Shown here piece after piece: positions 33,750 to 41,471 of a DNA stretch of 41,471 nt. The stretch lies in contig NZ_JAELUH010000046.1 of NCBI RefSeq assembly GCF_016429215.1, positions 1 through 41,471 of the forward strand, in the 5' to 3' direction. Numbering within the stretch: the first letter of the stretch is position 1; each line of letters begins with the position of its first letter. This DNA is from Herbaspirillum sp. ASV7 (GTDB lineage: Bacteria; Pseudomonadota; Gammaproteobacteria; Burkholderiales; Burkholderiaceae_D). Position numbers and translations under genes: made by a program. The notes beneath the pieces are model-generated. The model searched no databases. It saw only the letters and a program-made list of their open reading frames with translations, and had not been told where the DNA came from.

Positions 33750-34892
33750 TCAGAGGAAACAGCGCAGGCGATCCTGCGCGATATGCAGCACCACGCTGCT
33801 GCCCTCGGTCAATCCCGCCAGCGCCGGGTCGGACAGCGAGAGCTTGACGAAGCAATCCTCCTGCCCGGTGACGGTGCAACGCACCCGTACGTGGTCGCCG
33901 AAGTAGATCAGGCCGGCGATGGTAGCGCGTACCGTATTGGCTTCGGCGCTGCCGCCGGCGGCCAGGCGGATGCGTTCGGGACGCACGCAGGCCGTGACGG
34001 CCTGGCCGGCATGGGCGCGGTGTACGTTCAGGCCGCTCAGCACGGTGCCGTCGGCCAGGCGCAGGCTGCAGTGCTCGCCCTGTACCGATTCGACACTGCC
34101 CCTGAAGCGGTTGTTGTCGCCGATGAAGTTGGCCACGAACTGGTTGTCGGGATACTCATAGAGCTCGGTCACTGGCGCCAGTTGCTGGATCACGCCCTGG
34201 TCGAACACGGCCACGCGGTCCGACATGGTGAGTGCTTCGCTCTGGTCGTGGGTGACGTAGACGAAGGTCACGCCCAGGCGCTTGTGCAAGGCCTTCAGTT
34301 CAAGCTGCATGTGTTCGCGCAGCTGCTTGTCCAACGCGCCCAGCGGTTCGTCCATCAGCACCAGTTGCGGATCGAACACCAGCGTGCGCGCCAGCGCCAC
34401 GCGCTGTTGCTGGCCGCCCGAGAGCTGGGTCGGATAGCGCTCGCCGAACTTGCCCATCTGCACCATGTCCAGCGCCTGCTTGACCTTGGCCTCGCGGGTG
34501 GCGCGATCCATCTTGCGCACCGACAGCGGATAGGCCACGTTCTGGGCAATGGTCATGTGCGGGAACAGCGCGTAATTCTGGAACACCATGCCGATGTTGC
34601 GCTTGTGAGGTGGCACCCGGTTGAGCAGCTGGCCGTCCAGGCGGATCTCGCCGCCGGTGGGGAATTCGAAACCGGCCAACATCATCAGGCAGGTGGTCTT
34701 GCCCGAGCCCGAGGGGCCCAGCAGGGTGAGGAACTCGCCGCGACGGATGTCGAGGTCGAGGTTCTTGACGATCAGGTTCTCGCCGTCATAGGTCTTCTTC
34801 ACACCACAGAACTGCACCAGCGTATCGCTGTGTTCGCCGCGTGCGGGTGCAGCATCCTGCACCGTCTGCTTCATCGCATAAGCTGCCATCAT
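33750..34892 (-). CDS. Polyamine/GABA-type ABC transporter ATPase (PotA-like)
   Basis: A 380-residue ATPase. Walker A is GPSGSGKTT (59-67), signature LSGGQQQRVALART, Walker B LVLMDEPLGALD, and H-loop YVTHDQSEAL. A C-terminal TOBE domain (about 290-380) is typical of PotA/FbpC-type importers. Two adjacent ATGs (34892 and 34889) follow a GAGAGGA site. It is 86 nt downstream of gabT on the same strand and heads the transporter block. The order gabT, ATPase, SBP, permease, permease, gabD strongly suggests that the imported substrate is GABA or a related omega-amino acid. Confidence 0.88.
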   Translation of the reverse strand: MMAAYAMKQTVQDAAPARGEHSDTLVQFCGVKKTYDGENLIVKNLDLDIRRGEFLTLLGPSGSGKTTCLMMLAGFEFPTGGEIRLDGQLLNRVPPHKRNIGMVFQNYALFPHMTIAQNVAYPLSVRKMDRATREAKVKQALDMVQMGKFGERYPTQLSGGQQQRVALARTLVFDPQLVLMDEPLGALDKQLREHMQLELKALHKRLGVTFVYVTHDQSEALTMSDRVAVFDQGVIQQLAPVTELYEYPDNQFVANFIGDNNRFRGSVESVQGEHCSLRLADGTVLSGLNVHRAHAGQAVTACVRPERIRLAAGGSAEANTVRATIAGLIYFGDHVRVRCTVTGQEDCFVKLSLSDPALAGLTEGSSVVLHIAQDRLRCFL

Positions 34893-34978
34893 TCGTCCTC
34901 TCTTTTACGCGCGGCCGGATTCTTCGCCCGGCCCGTCTACCCAATGTGTTGCTCTAACAGCTTGGTGCAATGCAAGAC

Positions 34979-36259
34979 TCAGGCCAGCTTTAAAGCCGCA
35001 GCCAGGATGCCCAGTGCCTCATCCATGACGGTATCGGGAATCGTCAGCGGGAACAAGAAGCGGATGACGTTGCCGTAGCTGCCGCAGGTCAGCAGCAGCA
35101 GGCCATGTTGCAGTGCGTGTTGCTGGACCTTCTTGGCGTAATCCGCATCCGGCTTGCCGCTGACCGGGTCGAGGAACTCCACGGCCACCATCGCGCCCAC
35201 GCCGCGCACTTCGCCGATCTGCGGCACGGCCGAGCGCAGTTCGTTGAGGTGTGCCTTGAGCTTGTCGCCCAGGCGGGCACCGCGCGCCACCAGGTTCTCT
35301 TCGGCCATCACGTCCAGCACGGCCAGGGCCGAGGCCACGGCCAGCGGGTTGCCGGCATAGGTGCCACCCAGGCCGCCGGGGGCGGGCGCATCCATGATCT
35401 CGGCGCGACCGTTGACGGCCGACAGCGGCATGCCGCCGGCCAGGCTCTTGGCCATGGTGATCAGGTCGGGCAGGACGTCGTAGTGTTCCATCGCGAAGAG
35501 CTTGCCGGTGCGGCCATAGCCGGTCTGGACTTCATCGGCGATGAGCAGGATGCCGTGCTCGTCGCACAGCGCGCGCAGGCCGCGCATGAACTCGGCCGGC
35601 GCGACATAGAAGCCGCCTTCGCCCTGCACCGGCTCCAGGATGATGGCCGCCACGCGCTTGGGATCGACGTCGCTCTTGAAGAGACTCTTGACGGCCTCCA
35701 GGGCATCTTCACTGCTGATGTCGTGCAGCGCATTGGGGTAGGGCGCGTGGAACACTTCGCCCGGGAAGGGGCCAAAGCCCAGCTTGTACGGCGCCACCTT
35801 GCCGGTCAGCGCCATGCCCATCATGGTCCGGCCATGGAAGCCGCCGGCGAAGGCGATGATGGCCGGACGACCAGTGTGGGCACGAGCGATCTTGATGGCG
35901 TTTTCCACGGCTTCGGCGCCGGTGGAGAAGAAGGCGGTCTTCTTGGGATAGTCGCCCGGGGTCACCGCATTGATGCGTTCGGCCAGTTCCACGTAGCTGG
36001 CGTAGGGCACGATCTGGTAGGCGGTGTGGGTGAATTTTTCCATCTGCGCGCGCATGGCGTCGAGCAGCTTGGGGTGGCGGTGGCCGGTGTTCAACACGGC
36101 GATGCCGGCGGCGAAGTCGATGAAGCGGCGGCCCTCGACATCCCACAGCTCGGCATTGGTGGCACGTTCGGCGTAGAAGTCGCACATCACGCCCACGCCG
36201 CGCGGGGTGGCGGCATTCTTACGTTCTTGCAGCGCTTGGTTGCTGGCCTTGCTGGTCAT
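34979..36259 (-). CDS. gabT: 4-aminobutyrate aminotransferase
   Basis: A 426-residue class III PLP aminotransferase, exactly the length of E. coli GabT. It transfers the amino group of GABA to 2-oxoglutarate, giving succinate semialdehyde and glutamate. PLP-binding K271 (TMAKSLAGGMP), D242 (ADEVQTGYGRTG) and the phosphate-binding STGAEAVENAIK segment are present. The ATG at 36259 has CGGAG upstream; the open frame extends a further 29 codons into the promoter without support. It is first in the operon and divergent from the MocR-type regulator. 5-Aminovalerate is a possible additional substrate. Confidence 0.9.
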   Translation of the reverse strand: MTSKASNQALQERKNAATPRGVGVMCDFYAERATNAELWDVEGRRFIDFAAGIAVLNTGHRHPKLLDAMRAQMEKFTHTAYQIVPYASYVELAERINAVTPGDYPKKTAFFSTGAEAVENAIKIARAHTGRPAIIAFAGGFHGRTMMGMALTGKVAPYKLGFGPFPGEVFHAPYPNALHDISSEDALEAVKSLFKSDVDPKRVAAIILEPVQGEGGFYVAPAEFMRGLRALCDEHGILLIADEVQTGYGRTGKLFAMEHYDVLPDLITMAKSLAGGMPLSAVNGRAEIMDAPAPGGLGGTYAGNPLAVASALAVLDVMAEENLVARGARLGDKLKAHLNELRSAVPQIGEVRGVGAMVAVEFLDPVSGKPDADYAKKVQQHALQHGLLLLTCGSYGNVIRFLFPLTIPDTVMDEALGILAAALKLA

Positions 36260-36336
36260 TGTTTGCTCCGTTCTTGCTTCGTTGAGTGGCGCCATCGCGG
36301 CGCGAAAAATACTGGATCGGGAAACAATATAAAACC

Positions 36337-36388
36337 CAAGTGGCACTGTAATATAGAGCCAATTTCAAATATTTGATGGTGCCACTTG
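36337..36388. promoter_or_regulatory. 10-bp inverted repeat in the gabT / MocR divergent promoter
   Basis: CAAGTGGCAC (36337-36346) and GTGCCACTTG (36379-36388) are perfect inverted half-sites about 42 bp apart (close to four helical turns). The 127-bp gap is AT-rich between them. The right half-site includes the probable TTG start codon of the regulator. Spaced half-sites suit a dimeric MocR/GabR-type regulator that activates gabT and represses itself. Sequence seen; binding inferred. Confidence 0.6.
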
Positions 36389-37939
36389 AAACTCGCTTCC
36401 CTGTCCGACTATCTGCTGCTGCGCATCAATCGCCCCCCTTCCAAAGCGGGTGTCGCCAAGGGCCGTGCCGCCGCCAGTCGCGAGAGCAACGCAGCGAAAC
36501 CGGCTGCCGCGACCCCCGTGAACCGGCAGATCTACCAGTTGATCCGCGAGGCCATCCTGGCGCAGACGCTGCCGGCGGGCATGCAGTTGCCATCCTCGCG
36601 CGACCTGGCCGTGGAGCTGGGCACCTCGCGCAACACGGTCACCTATGCCTACGAGCAATTGCTGGCCGAGGGTTATCTGGAGAGCCGCACCGGTGCCGGC
36701 ACCTTCGTGGCCGATACCGCCCCGGACCAGATCCCCGATGCGGTCGAGCGCAATGCGGCGCTGACCGATCCTTCCGGCAAGTCCGAGCTGTCGGCGCGCG
36801 GCGCCATGCTCACGCGCCAGGCCGGGGTGGGCGAGCGGCAGTGGGGCGCCTTCATGCCGGGCGTGCCGGACGTCACCTGCGTGCCGCACAAGATCTGGGG
36901 GCGCCTGCAGAACAAGCACTGGCGCCGTTCCAATTCGGATTTGCTGACCTATGGCCCCGGCGCCGGCTATGCGGGTCTGCGCGAGCAGGTAGCCGAATAT
37001 CTGCGGGTGGCACGCTCGGTGAACTGCACCGCCTCGCAGGTGTTGATCACCACCGGCATCCACCAGTCCATCGACATCGTGGTCAAGCTGCTGGGCGAGC
37101 ATGGCGACAGCGCCTGGGTGGAAGACCCCTGCTACTGGGGCACGCGCAGCGTGCTCAATTCGCTGGGTATCCAGTCGGTGCCGATCGCGGTGGACCAGGA
37201 GGGCATGCGCATGCGCCTGGCCAACCTGCGCCGGCCGCCGCGCTTCATCTGCACCACGCCCTCGCACCAGTATCCGCTGGGGATGGTGATGAGTCTGTCG
37301 CGGCGGCGCATGCTGCTGGAGTACGCGGCCACCCACAAGGTGTGGATCATCGAGGATGACTACGACAGTGAATTCCGCTATGGCGGTCGGCCGCTGGCCT
37401 CGCTGCAGGGCATGGATACCCAGGACCGGGTGCTCTACATGGGCACCTTCAGCAAGATCATGTTCCCGGGCTTGCGCATCGGTTTCCTGGTGGTACCGGA
37501 GTCGCTGTCCCGTGCCTTTTCCACCGGCATCGCCGAGCTGTATCGCAATGGTCAGGTATTCCTGCAGGCGACCTTGGCCGACTTCATGGCCGAGGGGCAT
37601 TTCGCCTCGCACATCCGCAAGATGCGGGTGCTCTATGCCGAACGCCTGCAACTGCTGCAAGCGTCCATCAACCGCCACTTCGGCGAGAAGATGACCATCA
37701 CCGGCGGCGAAGCCGGCCTGCACCTGGTGCTGGGCCTGCCGCCGGAATGCGACGACGTGCTCATCTGCGAGCAGGCGCTGCAGGCGGGCATCATCGTGCG
37801 CCCGCTCTCGCGCTACTACATGCATGCCCGTGGCGCGCGGCGCGGCCTGCTGCTGGGCTATGCCAGCGTGCCTAATGACGAGATCGCCCGTGCCTTCGAC
37901 AAGCTGGCAGCGGTGATCAAGCGCAACCTGCCGGGTTGA
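36386..37939 (+). CDS. MocR-family (GabR-like) PLP-dependent transcriptional regulator
   Basis: A 517-residue fusion of an N-terminal GntR winged HTH (about 44-110: QIYQLIREAILAQTLPAGMQLPSSRDLA, then TSRNTVTYAYEQLLAEGYL) and a fold-type I aminotransferase-like domain (about 150-517). PLP-binding residues are conserved: K357 (TFSKIMFPGLR), the Asp of EDDYDSEF (324-330) and the Tyr/Arg of YGGRP. GabR in Bacillus works this way, sensing GABA through PLP. No ATG is available; TTG at 36386 (MKLASLS) is the only plausible start, and an in-frame stop lies just upstream at 36374. It is divergent from gabT and almost certainly controls that operon. Confidence 0.88.
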   Translation: MKLASLSDYLLLRINRPPSKAGVAKGRAAASRESNAAKPAAATPVNRQIYQLIREAILAQTLPAGMQLPSSRDLAVELGTSRNTVTYAYEQLLAEGYLESRTGAGTFVADTAPDQIPDAVERNAALTDPSGKSELSARGAMLTRQAGVGERQWGAFMPGVPDVTCVPHKIWGRLQNKHWRRSNSDLLTYGPGAGYAGLREQVAEYLRVARSVNCTASQVLITTGIHQSIDIVVKLLGEHGDSAWVEDPCYWGTRSVLNSLGIQSVPIAVDQEGMRMRLANLRRPPRFICTTPSHQYPLGMVMSLSRRRMLLEYAATHKVWIIEDDYDSEFRYGGRPLASLQGMDTQDRVLYMGTFSKIMFPGLRIGFLVVPESLSRAFSTGIAELYRNGQVFLQATLADFMAEGHFASHIRKMRVLYAERLQLLQASINRHFGEKMTITGGEAGLHLVLGLPPECDDVLICEQALQAGIIVRPLSRYYMHARGARRGLLLGYASVPNDEIARAFDKLAAVIKRNLPG

Positions 37940-38070
37940 GCATTTTCGTCTTCAAGAGGAAAGTCTTTCTGGACTGCGCCGCTGTATCGGCCTGGCGGCC
38001 CGGCCTAAGATGCAGGTCCGGGCATGTGTTGCCCCGATTTTTCCATTCAGCTTCGTCAAGAGGATTATTT

Positions 38071-39078
38071 ATGAAAGCCATTGCCTACCTCCAGCACGGC
38101 CTGCCCATCGCGCATCCCGATGCCCTGATCGAGATCGACCTGCCCATTCCCACGCCCGGCCCGCGTGACCTGCTGGTAGAGGTGCGGGCGATTTCGGTGA
38201 ACCCCGTCGATACCAAGATCCGCGCCGGCGTGGCCGTCAAGGAGCCGCGCGTGCTGGGCTGGGATGCCGCCGGGGTGGTGCGTGCGGTAGGGGCGGAGGT
38301 AACGCTGTTCAAGGCCGGCGACGAGGTGTTCTACGCCGGCGCGCTCACGCGGCCAGGCTCCAACAGCGAGCTGCAGCTGGTCGATGAGCGCATCGTCGGC
38401 CACAAGCCGGCCAGCCTGGGATACGCCGATGCCGCAGCCATCCCGCTGACGGCCATCACCGCCTGGGAGCTGCTGTTCGACCGTGTCGGCGTGCCGGAGC
38501 AGGGTGGCCAGGGCCGCAGTCTGTTGATCATCGGCGCGGCCGGCGGCGTGGGTTCCATGTTGACGCAACTGGCGCGCAAGCTCACGCAGCTGACCGTCAT
38601 CGGCACCGCCTCACGCCCCGAGACCGCAGAATGGGTCACCGCGCTGGGCGCACACCACGTGATCGACCACAGCCAGCCGCTGCAGCCCCAGCTGGAACAG
38701 ATCGGCCTGGGTGCAGTCGACATCGTCATCAGCCTGACCCATACCGACCAGCACTTCGCCCAGATCGTCGAGGTGCTGGCGCCGCAAGGCCAGCTGGCCC
38801 TGATCGATGATCCGGCCACGCTGGATGCGGTGCCGCTCAAGCGCAAGAGCATTTCGCTGCATTGGGAGTTGATGTTTACGCGCTCACTCTTCGAGACGGC
38901 CGACATGATCGCCCAGCACGAACTGCTGGAGCGGGTTGCGGCGCTGATCGATGAAGGCGTGCTGCGCACCACCACCGGCGAGCATCTCGGTGCCATCAAT
39001 GTGGAGAATTTGCGCCGCGCCCATGCGCTGCTGGAGTCTGGCCGGGCGCGGGGAAAGGTGGTGCTGGCGGGGTTCTGA
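38071..39078 (+). CDS. MDR-family oxidoreductase (zinc-type alcohol dehydrogenase-like, quinone-reductase branch)
   Basis: A 335-residue medium-chain dehydrogenase/reductase. The GroES-like N-terminal domain has SVNPVDTKIRAG and VLGWDAAGVV; the Rossmann domain has IIGAAGGVGSMLTQLA. The catalytic and structural zinc ligands of true alcohol dehydrogenases are missing, so it belongs with NADPH:quinone reductase-like proteins often mislabelled zinc-type ADH-like. It may reduce quinones or enones using NADPH. AAGAGGA lies 7 nt upstream of the ATG at 38071. It is a single gene converging on the diguanylate cyclase across 13 nt, with no regulatory partner in sight. Confidence 0.86.
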   Translation: MKAIAYLQHGLPIAHPDALIEIDLPIPTPGPRDLLVEVRAISVNPVDTKIRAGVAVKEPRVLGWDAAGVVRAVGAEVTLFKAGDEVFYAGALTRPGSNSELQLVDERIVGHKPASLGYADAAAIPLTAITAWELLFDRVGVPEQGGQGRSLLIIGAAGGVGSMLTQLARKLTQLTVIGTASRPETAEWVTALGAHHVIDHSQPLQPQLEQIGLGAVDIVISLTHTDQHFAQIVEVLAPQGQLALIDDPATLDAVPLKRKSISLHWELMFTRSLFETADMIAQHELLERVAALIDEGVLRTTTGEHLGAINVENLRRAHALLESGRARGKVVLAGF

Positions 39079-39091
39079 GGGCTGGATCGTC

Positions 39092-40642
39092 CTACAGCGA
39101 GAGGTCGTGGGGATGGAGATCGGGGGTAAAGCAGATGGCCCGGTCCCGGCCGCTCGATTTGGCGGTGTAGAGGGCGGCGTCGGCGGCGCTGATGAGCTGG
39201 GCCGAACAATTCTCGGAGGGCGGATGGTCCGCCGTGGCCACGCCCACGCTGACCGTGGCAATCCCCGCGCTGTTGCGCTCGTGCGGCAGCTGCAATGACC
39301 GGACGCTGTCGCAGATCAGGGTCGCAATCTGCTGAGCTCCCTCGCGCGTACAGCCGGGCAGGATCACACCGAACTCTTCGCCGCCATAGCGTGCGGCCAG
39401 GTCACCAGGCCGGCGCACGCAGGTCTCGATCGCGTCCGCAATTTTCTTCAGGCAGTCATCGCCTTGCTGGTGACCGTAGCGGTCGTTGTAGAGCTTGAAG
39501 AAATCGACATCGATCATCAGCAGCGACAGGCAGCCCTCGGTGCGGAAGGCGCGGCTCATTTCGGCTTCCAGTGTCTGGTCGAAGTAGCGGCGGTTGGCCA
39601 GCGAGGTAAGTCCATCGTGCAGGGCCATCTGGGCCAGCGAGCGATTGAGCGAGGCTAGCTTGCGCTTGGCTTGACGCAGGCGTCGCTCTGCCAGTTCGCG
39701 GGACTTGGCGCTGATATGGAGCCGATGTCCAAAGAAAGACACCAGGATCAGCCCGGTCAGCACGAAGATCGAGCGCACCAGGGTATTGCCGGCCCAGCCG
39801 GCCAGGGCTTCGTCCTTGGACAGGGCGGCGACAACGAAGAGCGGGTAGTCCTCCACGCGCTTGAAGCTGACGTAGCGGGCGGTGCCATCGATGGGCGAGG
39901 TAATGAGTGCCACGTCATCCTTGGTCTGCAACAGGAAGTCTCGATAGATCGGCTGGTTGCTCAGGTCCAGTCCGATCGAGTCCTCGCGCAAGGGGCGGCG
40001 ATAGAGCGTGATGCCGTTCATCAGGCTCATCGACAAGGCGCCTTCGCTACCTATCTCGAAGCGGTGATAGAACTCCTGGAAATAGTCTGCATTGATGGTG
40101 GCCAGGGCGACGCCGCCAAAGCTGCCGTCGGGCTTGCTGAGACGGCGGCTGATGGTGAAGATCCATTTGCCGGTGGAGCGGCTGATGACAGGCGGCCCGA
40201 CGTGGGGCATCAGGTCGGGGTGATCGCGGTGGTACTGGAAATATTCACGGTCGGCGTTGTTGTATTGGGTCAGCAGGGTGTCTTGCGAGGTGACCAGCCA
40301 CTTGCCGTTCTCGTCGTAGACGAACAGGCCATTGAGTGAGCGCAGCTCGCGCACGTGGTCGGCCAGCACGTTGTGGATGCGTGCCAGTGATGCCAGGCCG
40401 GCACCATCATGGCGGATGCGTTCGGTCACGCCGGCCAACACGAGGTCGGCTTCCTTGAAGGTCTCGTTGGCATGTTGCGCCAGCGCGAAGGACACGTTAC
40501 GGACTGCTGCCTGGGTCTCTTGCAGCTGGATTTCGCGCGCTTTCCAGGCGTTCCAGATTTCGACGCCCAGCAAGGCGGCGCAGATCGCACCGACAAAGTA
40601 GGCAATGAAACTTGATGTGTGGAAACTTTCCGATTTCGCCAC
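39092..40642 (-). CDS. Diguanylate cyclase with periplasmic sensor (dCache-like) and GGDEF domain
   Basis: A 516-residue protein. TM1 is about 12-32, then a periplasmic region (about 35-280) with DREYFQYHRDHPD and GKWIFTISRRL segments typical of double-Cache sensors. TM2 is about 285-305, followed by a short coiled coil (RELAERRLRQAKRKLASLNRSL) and the GGDEF domain. The active motif is GGEEF (420-424), and the inhibitory I-site RPGD is at 411-414. It should synthesise cyclic di-GMP in response to an external small molecule. It starts at GTG 40642, with GGGAGAAAG upstream. No HAMP domain is seen. It is monocistronic. Confidence 0.89.
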   Translation of the reverse strand: MAKSESFHTSSFIAYFVGAICAALLGVEIWNAWKAREIQLQETQAAVRNVSFALAQHANETFKEADLVLAGVTERIRHDGAGLASLARIHNVLADHVRELRSLNGLFVYDENGKWLVTSQDTLLTQYNNADREYFQYHRDHPDLMPHVGPPVISRSTGKWIFTISRRLSKPDGSFGGVALATINADYFQEFYHRFEIGSEGALSMSLMNGITLYRRPLREDSIGLDLSNQPIYRDFLLQTKDDVALITSPIDGTARYVSFKRVEDYPLFVVAALSKDEALAGWAGNTLVRSIFVLTGLILVSFFGHRLHISAKSRELAERRLRQAKRKLASLNRSLAQMALHDGLTSLANRRYFDQTLEAEMSRAFRTEGCLSLLMIDVDFFKLYNDRYGHQQGDDCLKKIADAIETCVRRPGDLAARYGGEEFGVILPGCTREGAQQIATLICDSVRSLQLPHERNSAGIATVSVGVATADHPPSENCSAQLISAADAALYTAKSSGRDRAICFTPDLHPHDLSL

Positions 40643-40717
40643 TGCTTTCTCCCTGAGCGCAGATCATTTGATTTTCTTTGAATATCGGAATGATCCTCCC
40701 GGCAGGCGTGCGAGGAA

Positions 40718-40734
40718 ATCAGGCAAAGCCTGAT
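40718..40734. promoter_or_regulatory. Short perfect hairpin upstream of the diguanylate cyclase
   Basis: ATCAGGC (40718-40724) and GCCTGAT (40728-40734) form a 7-bp palindrome with a 3-nt loop, about 75 nt upstream of the GTG start on the minus strand. It could be an operator or a leader hairpin. Confidence 0.35.
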
Positions 40735-40787
40735 ATGGCCGCTGGCCAGTTCCGGGCCGGGATGGCGGGATACTCACCTGAGAATGC

Positions 40788-40832
40788 GGGGCAGGGGGGC
40801 TACGGGTAGGCGGGGGAGGGGGGCAGGCGGGG
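40788..40832 (+). other. G-rich tract with G-quadruplex potential
   Basis: On the plus strand this 45-nt stretch has six runs of three to six G separated by one to five bases (GGGG, GGGGGG, GGG, GGGGG, GGGGGG, GGGG). It meets the usual sequence rule for a G-quadruplex. It lies in the 263-bp gap between the cyclase start and the cupin gene's 3' end. No gene is seen in the gap. Confidence 0.55.
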
Positions 40833-40905
40833 ATTCTGGAATGGTCTGCGCATGAAGGGCTCGGCAGCGGGGAGTCACCGCCGGAGCCTTCATCCTATCA
40901 GGGCA

Positions 40906-41322
40906 TTACCACTTCCCCGGCGCCGGCACCGCGCAAGGGCCTTCCACATCGACGCTGGTGAAGTCGGCCGGGCCGACCACTTCCAGGTACTCCATGTCGG
41001 GCGAGTAGTCGAAGAGGAAGTGGCGGATACCCGGGCGCTGGTGCACGCAGTCGCCCGCTTCGACCAGGGTTTCCTGGTCTTCGTACATGAACTTGGCCCA
41101 GCCCTTGAGCATGTAGACGATGTGGAATTGCGCCTCGTGGATGTGCCAGCCGGTGCCGGCTTCCGGCGCGTTGTTGGCGCGCACCAGATGGGCGATGACC
41201 TTGCCGCCGGTGGCCTTGGCAATGCCGAGGTCGCGGTAGGTGAAGAAGTCGCGCAGGCCGCCGCCGACGAAGGTGGTGTCACCGGGCTTGACGTGGGAGA
41301 AGGTGTTTTCCTGGGTTTGCAT
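40906..41322 (-). CDS. Cupin-domain protein
   Basis: A 138-residue single-cupin protein. Motif 1 is GTGWHIHEAQFHIVYMLKGWAKFMYED, with candidate metal ligands His, His and a downstream His/Glu; motif 2 is AGDCVHQRPGIRHFLFDY, with His residues. Such small cupins bind metal and act as dioxygenases, isomerases or sensors. The ATG at 41322 is preferred; the open frame upstream runs antisense through the gap and the next gene. It is 62 nt downstream of an SDR gene on the same strand, so they probably form an operon acting on one substrate. The function is not identified. Confidence 0.83.
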   Translation of the reverse strand: MQTQENTFSHVKPGDTTFVGGGLRDFFTYRDLGIAKATGGKVIAHLVRANNAPEAGTGWHIHEAQFHIVYMLKGWAKFMYEDQETLVEAGDCVHQRPGIRHFLFDYSPDMEYLEVVGPADFTSVDVEGPCAVPAPGKW

Positions 41323-41384
41323 GGTGGAGTCTCGCAGTGGTTGAGGGCTATGGGATGACGCAGGATCGATGTCGTGGCGCCGGC

Positions 41385-41471
41385 TTACTGGGCGGTCCAG
41401 CCGCCGTCGGCCACCCAGGTCGCGCCGCGGACCTGGGCGGAGAAGGGCGAGCACAGCATCAGGGCCAGGTT
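41385..41471 (-). CDS. Short-chain dehydrogenase/reductase, C-terminus only
   Basis: Only the last 28 codons are in the window; the gene starts beyond the right edge. The peptide ends in SPFSAQVRGATWVADGGWTAQ in overlapping parts. This matches the SDR C-terminal segment, where the final beta strand has VDGG-like residues after the TG/RGA turn. It lies just upstream of the cupin gene on the same strand. No more can be said. Confidence 0.7.
   Translation of the reverse strand, partial: NLALMLCSPFSAQVRGATWVADGGWTAQ

Noticed and set aside
38071..39078. Zinc-dependent alcohol dehydrogenase
   Set aside because: Conserved zinc ligands are absent; the protein groups better with quinone-reductase-like MDR proteins.

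Overview
The window is about 41.5 kb of GC-rich, gene-dense bacterial chromosome with short gaps. No stretch of more than about 300 bases lacks a gene. Gene content (several sugar, amino-acid and polyamine-type ABC importers, many AraC/GntR/LysR/MocR regulators, free-standing diguanylate cyclases, a chemoreceptor), codon bias and protein style suggest a betaproteobacterium, most likely an Oxalobacteraceae member such as Herbaspirillum. That is an inference from protein resemblance; no rRNA or marker gene is present. I see no tRNA, rRNA, CRISPR array, prophage or insertion sequence.

Left part (1-9.4 kb): a truncated EctD-like Fe(II)/2-oxoglutarate hydroxylase lies divergent from an SDR whose catalytic Tyr and Lys are replaced by Ser and Arg, with a perfect 14-bp palindrome between them. 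Then come an AraC regulator and a pentitol operon: RbsB/RbsA/RbsC-type ABC importer, ribitol 2-dehydrogenase, FGGY D-ribulokinase (TCSLV motif) and a xylulose-reductase-like SDR. The expected route is ribitol to D-ribulose to D-ribulose 5-phosphate.

Middle-left (9.4-15.4 kb): a glycine-zipper lipoprotein, a secreted MetX-like alpha/beta hydrolase, a membrane GGDEF protein, a divergent AraC/MFS pair and a GNAT acetyltransferase.

Middle (15.4-24.4 kb): a FadR-type GntR regulator is divergent from a P5C-dehydrogenase-like aldehyde dehydrogenase. A complete branched-chain-amino-acid-type ABC importer (SBP, two permeases, two ATPases) follows, closed by a strong intrinsic terminator, then a chemoreceptor. 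Together they look like sensing, uptake and oxidation of an amino acid related to proline, ornithine or glutamate.

Right part (24.4-36.4 kb): a minus-strand MFS / acetylpolyamine amidohydrolase / LysR unit, a Phd/VapC-like toxin-antitoxin pair, then a minus-strand gabT - PotA-like ATPase - SBP - two permeases - gabD operon with a divergent MocR (GabR-like) regulator. The theme is polyamine/GABA uptake and conversion to succinate. The end (38-41.5 kb) holds a quinone-reductase-like MDR protein, a second diguanylate cyclase, a cupin protein and the tail of an SDR.

The most notable structural signal is a pair of nearly identical, roughly 100-nt palindromic elements. Each sits between a substrate-binding-protein gene and the next permease gene in two unrelated ABC operons. 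The third ABC operon has a different, short hairpin in the same place. This suggests a recurring post-transcriptional device that sets a high ratio of binding protein to membrane subunits.
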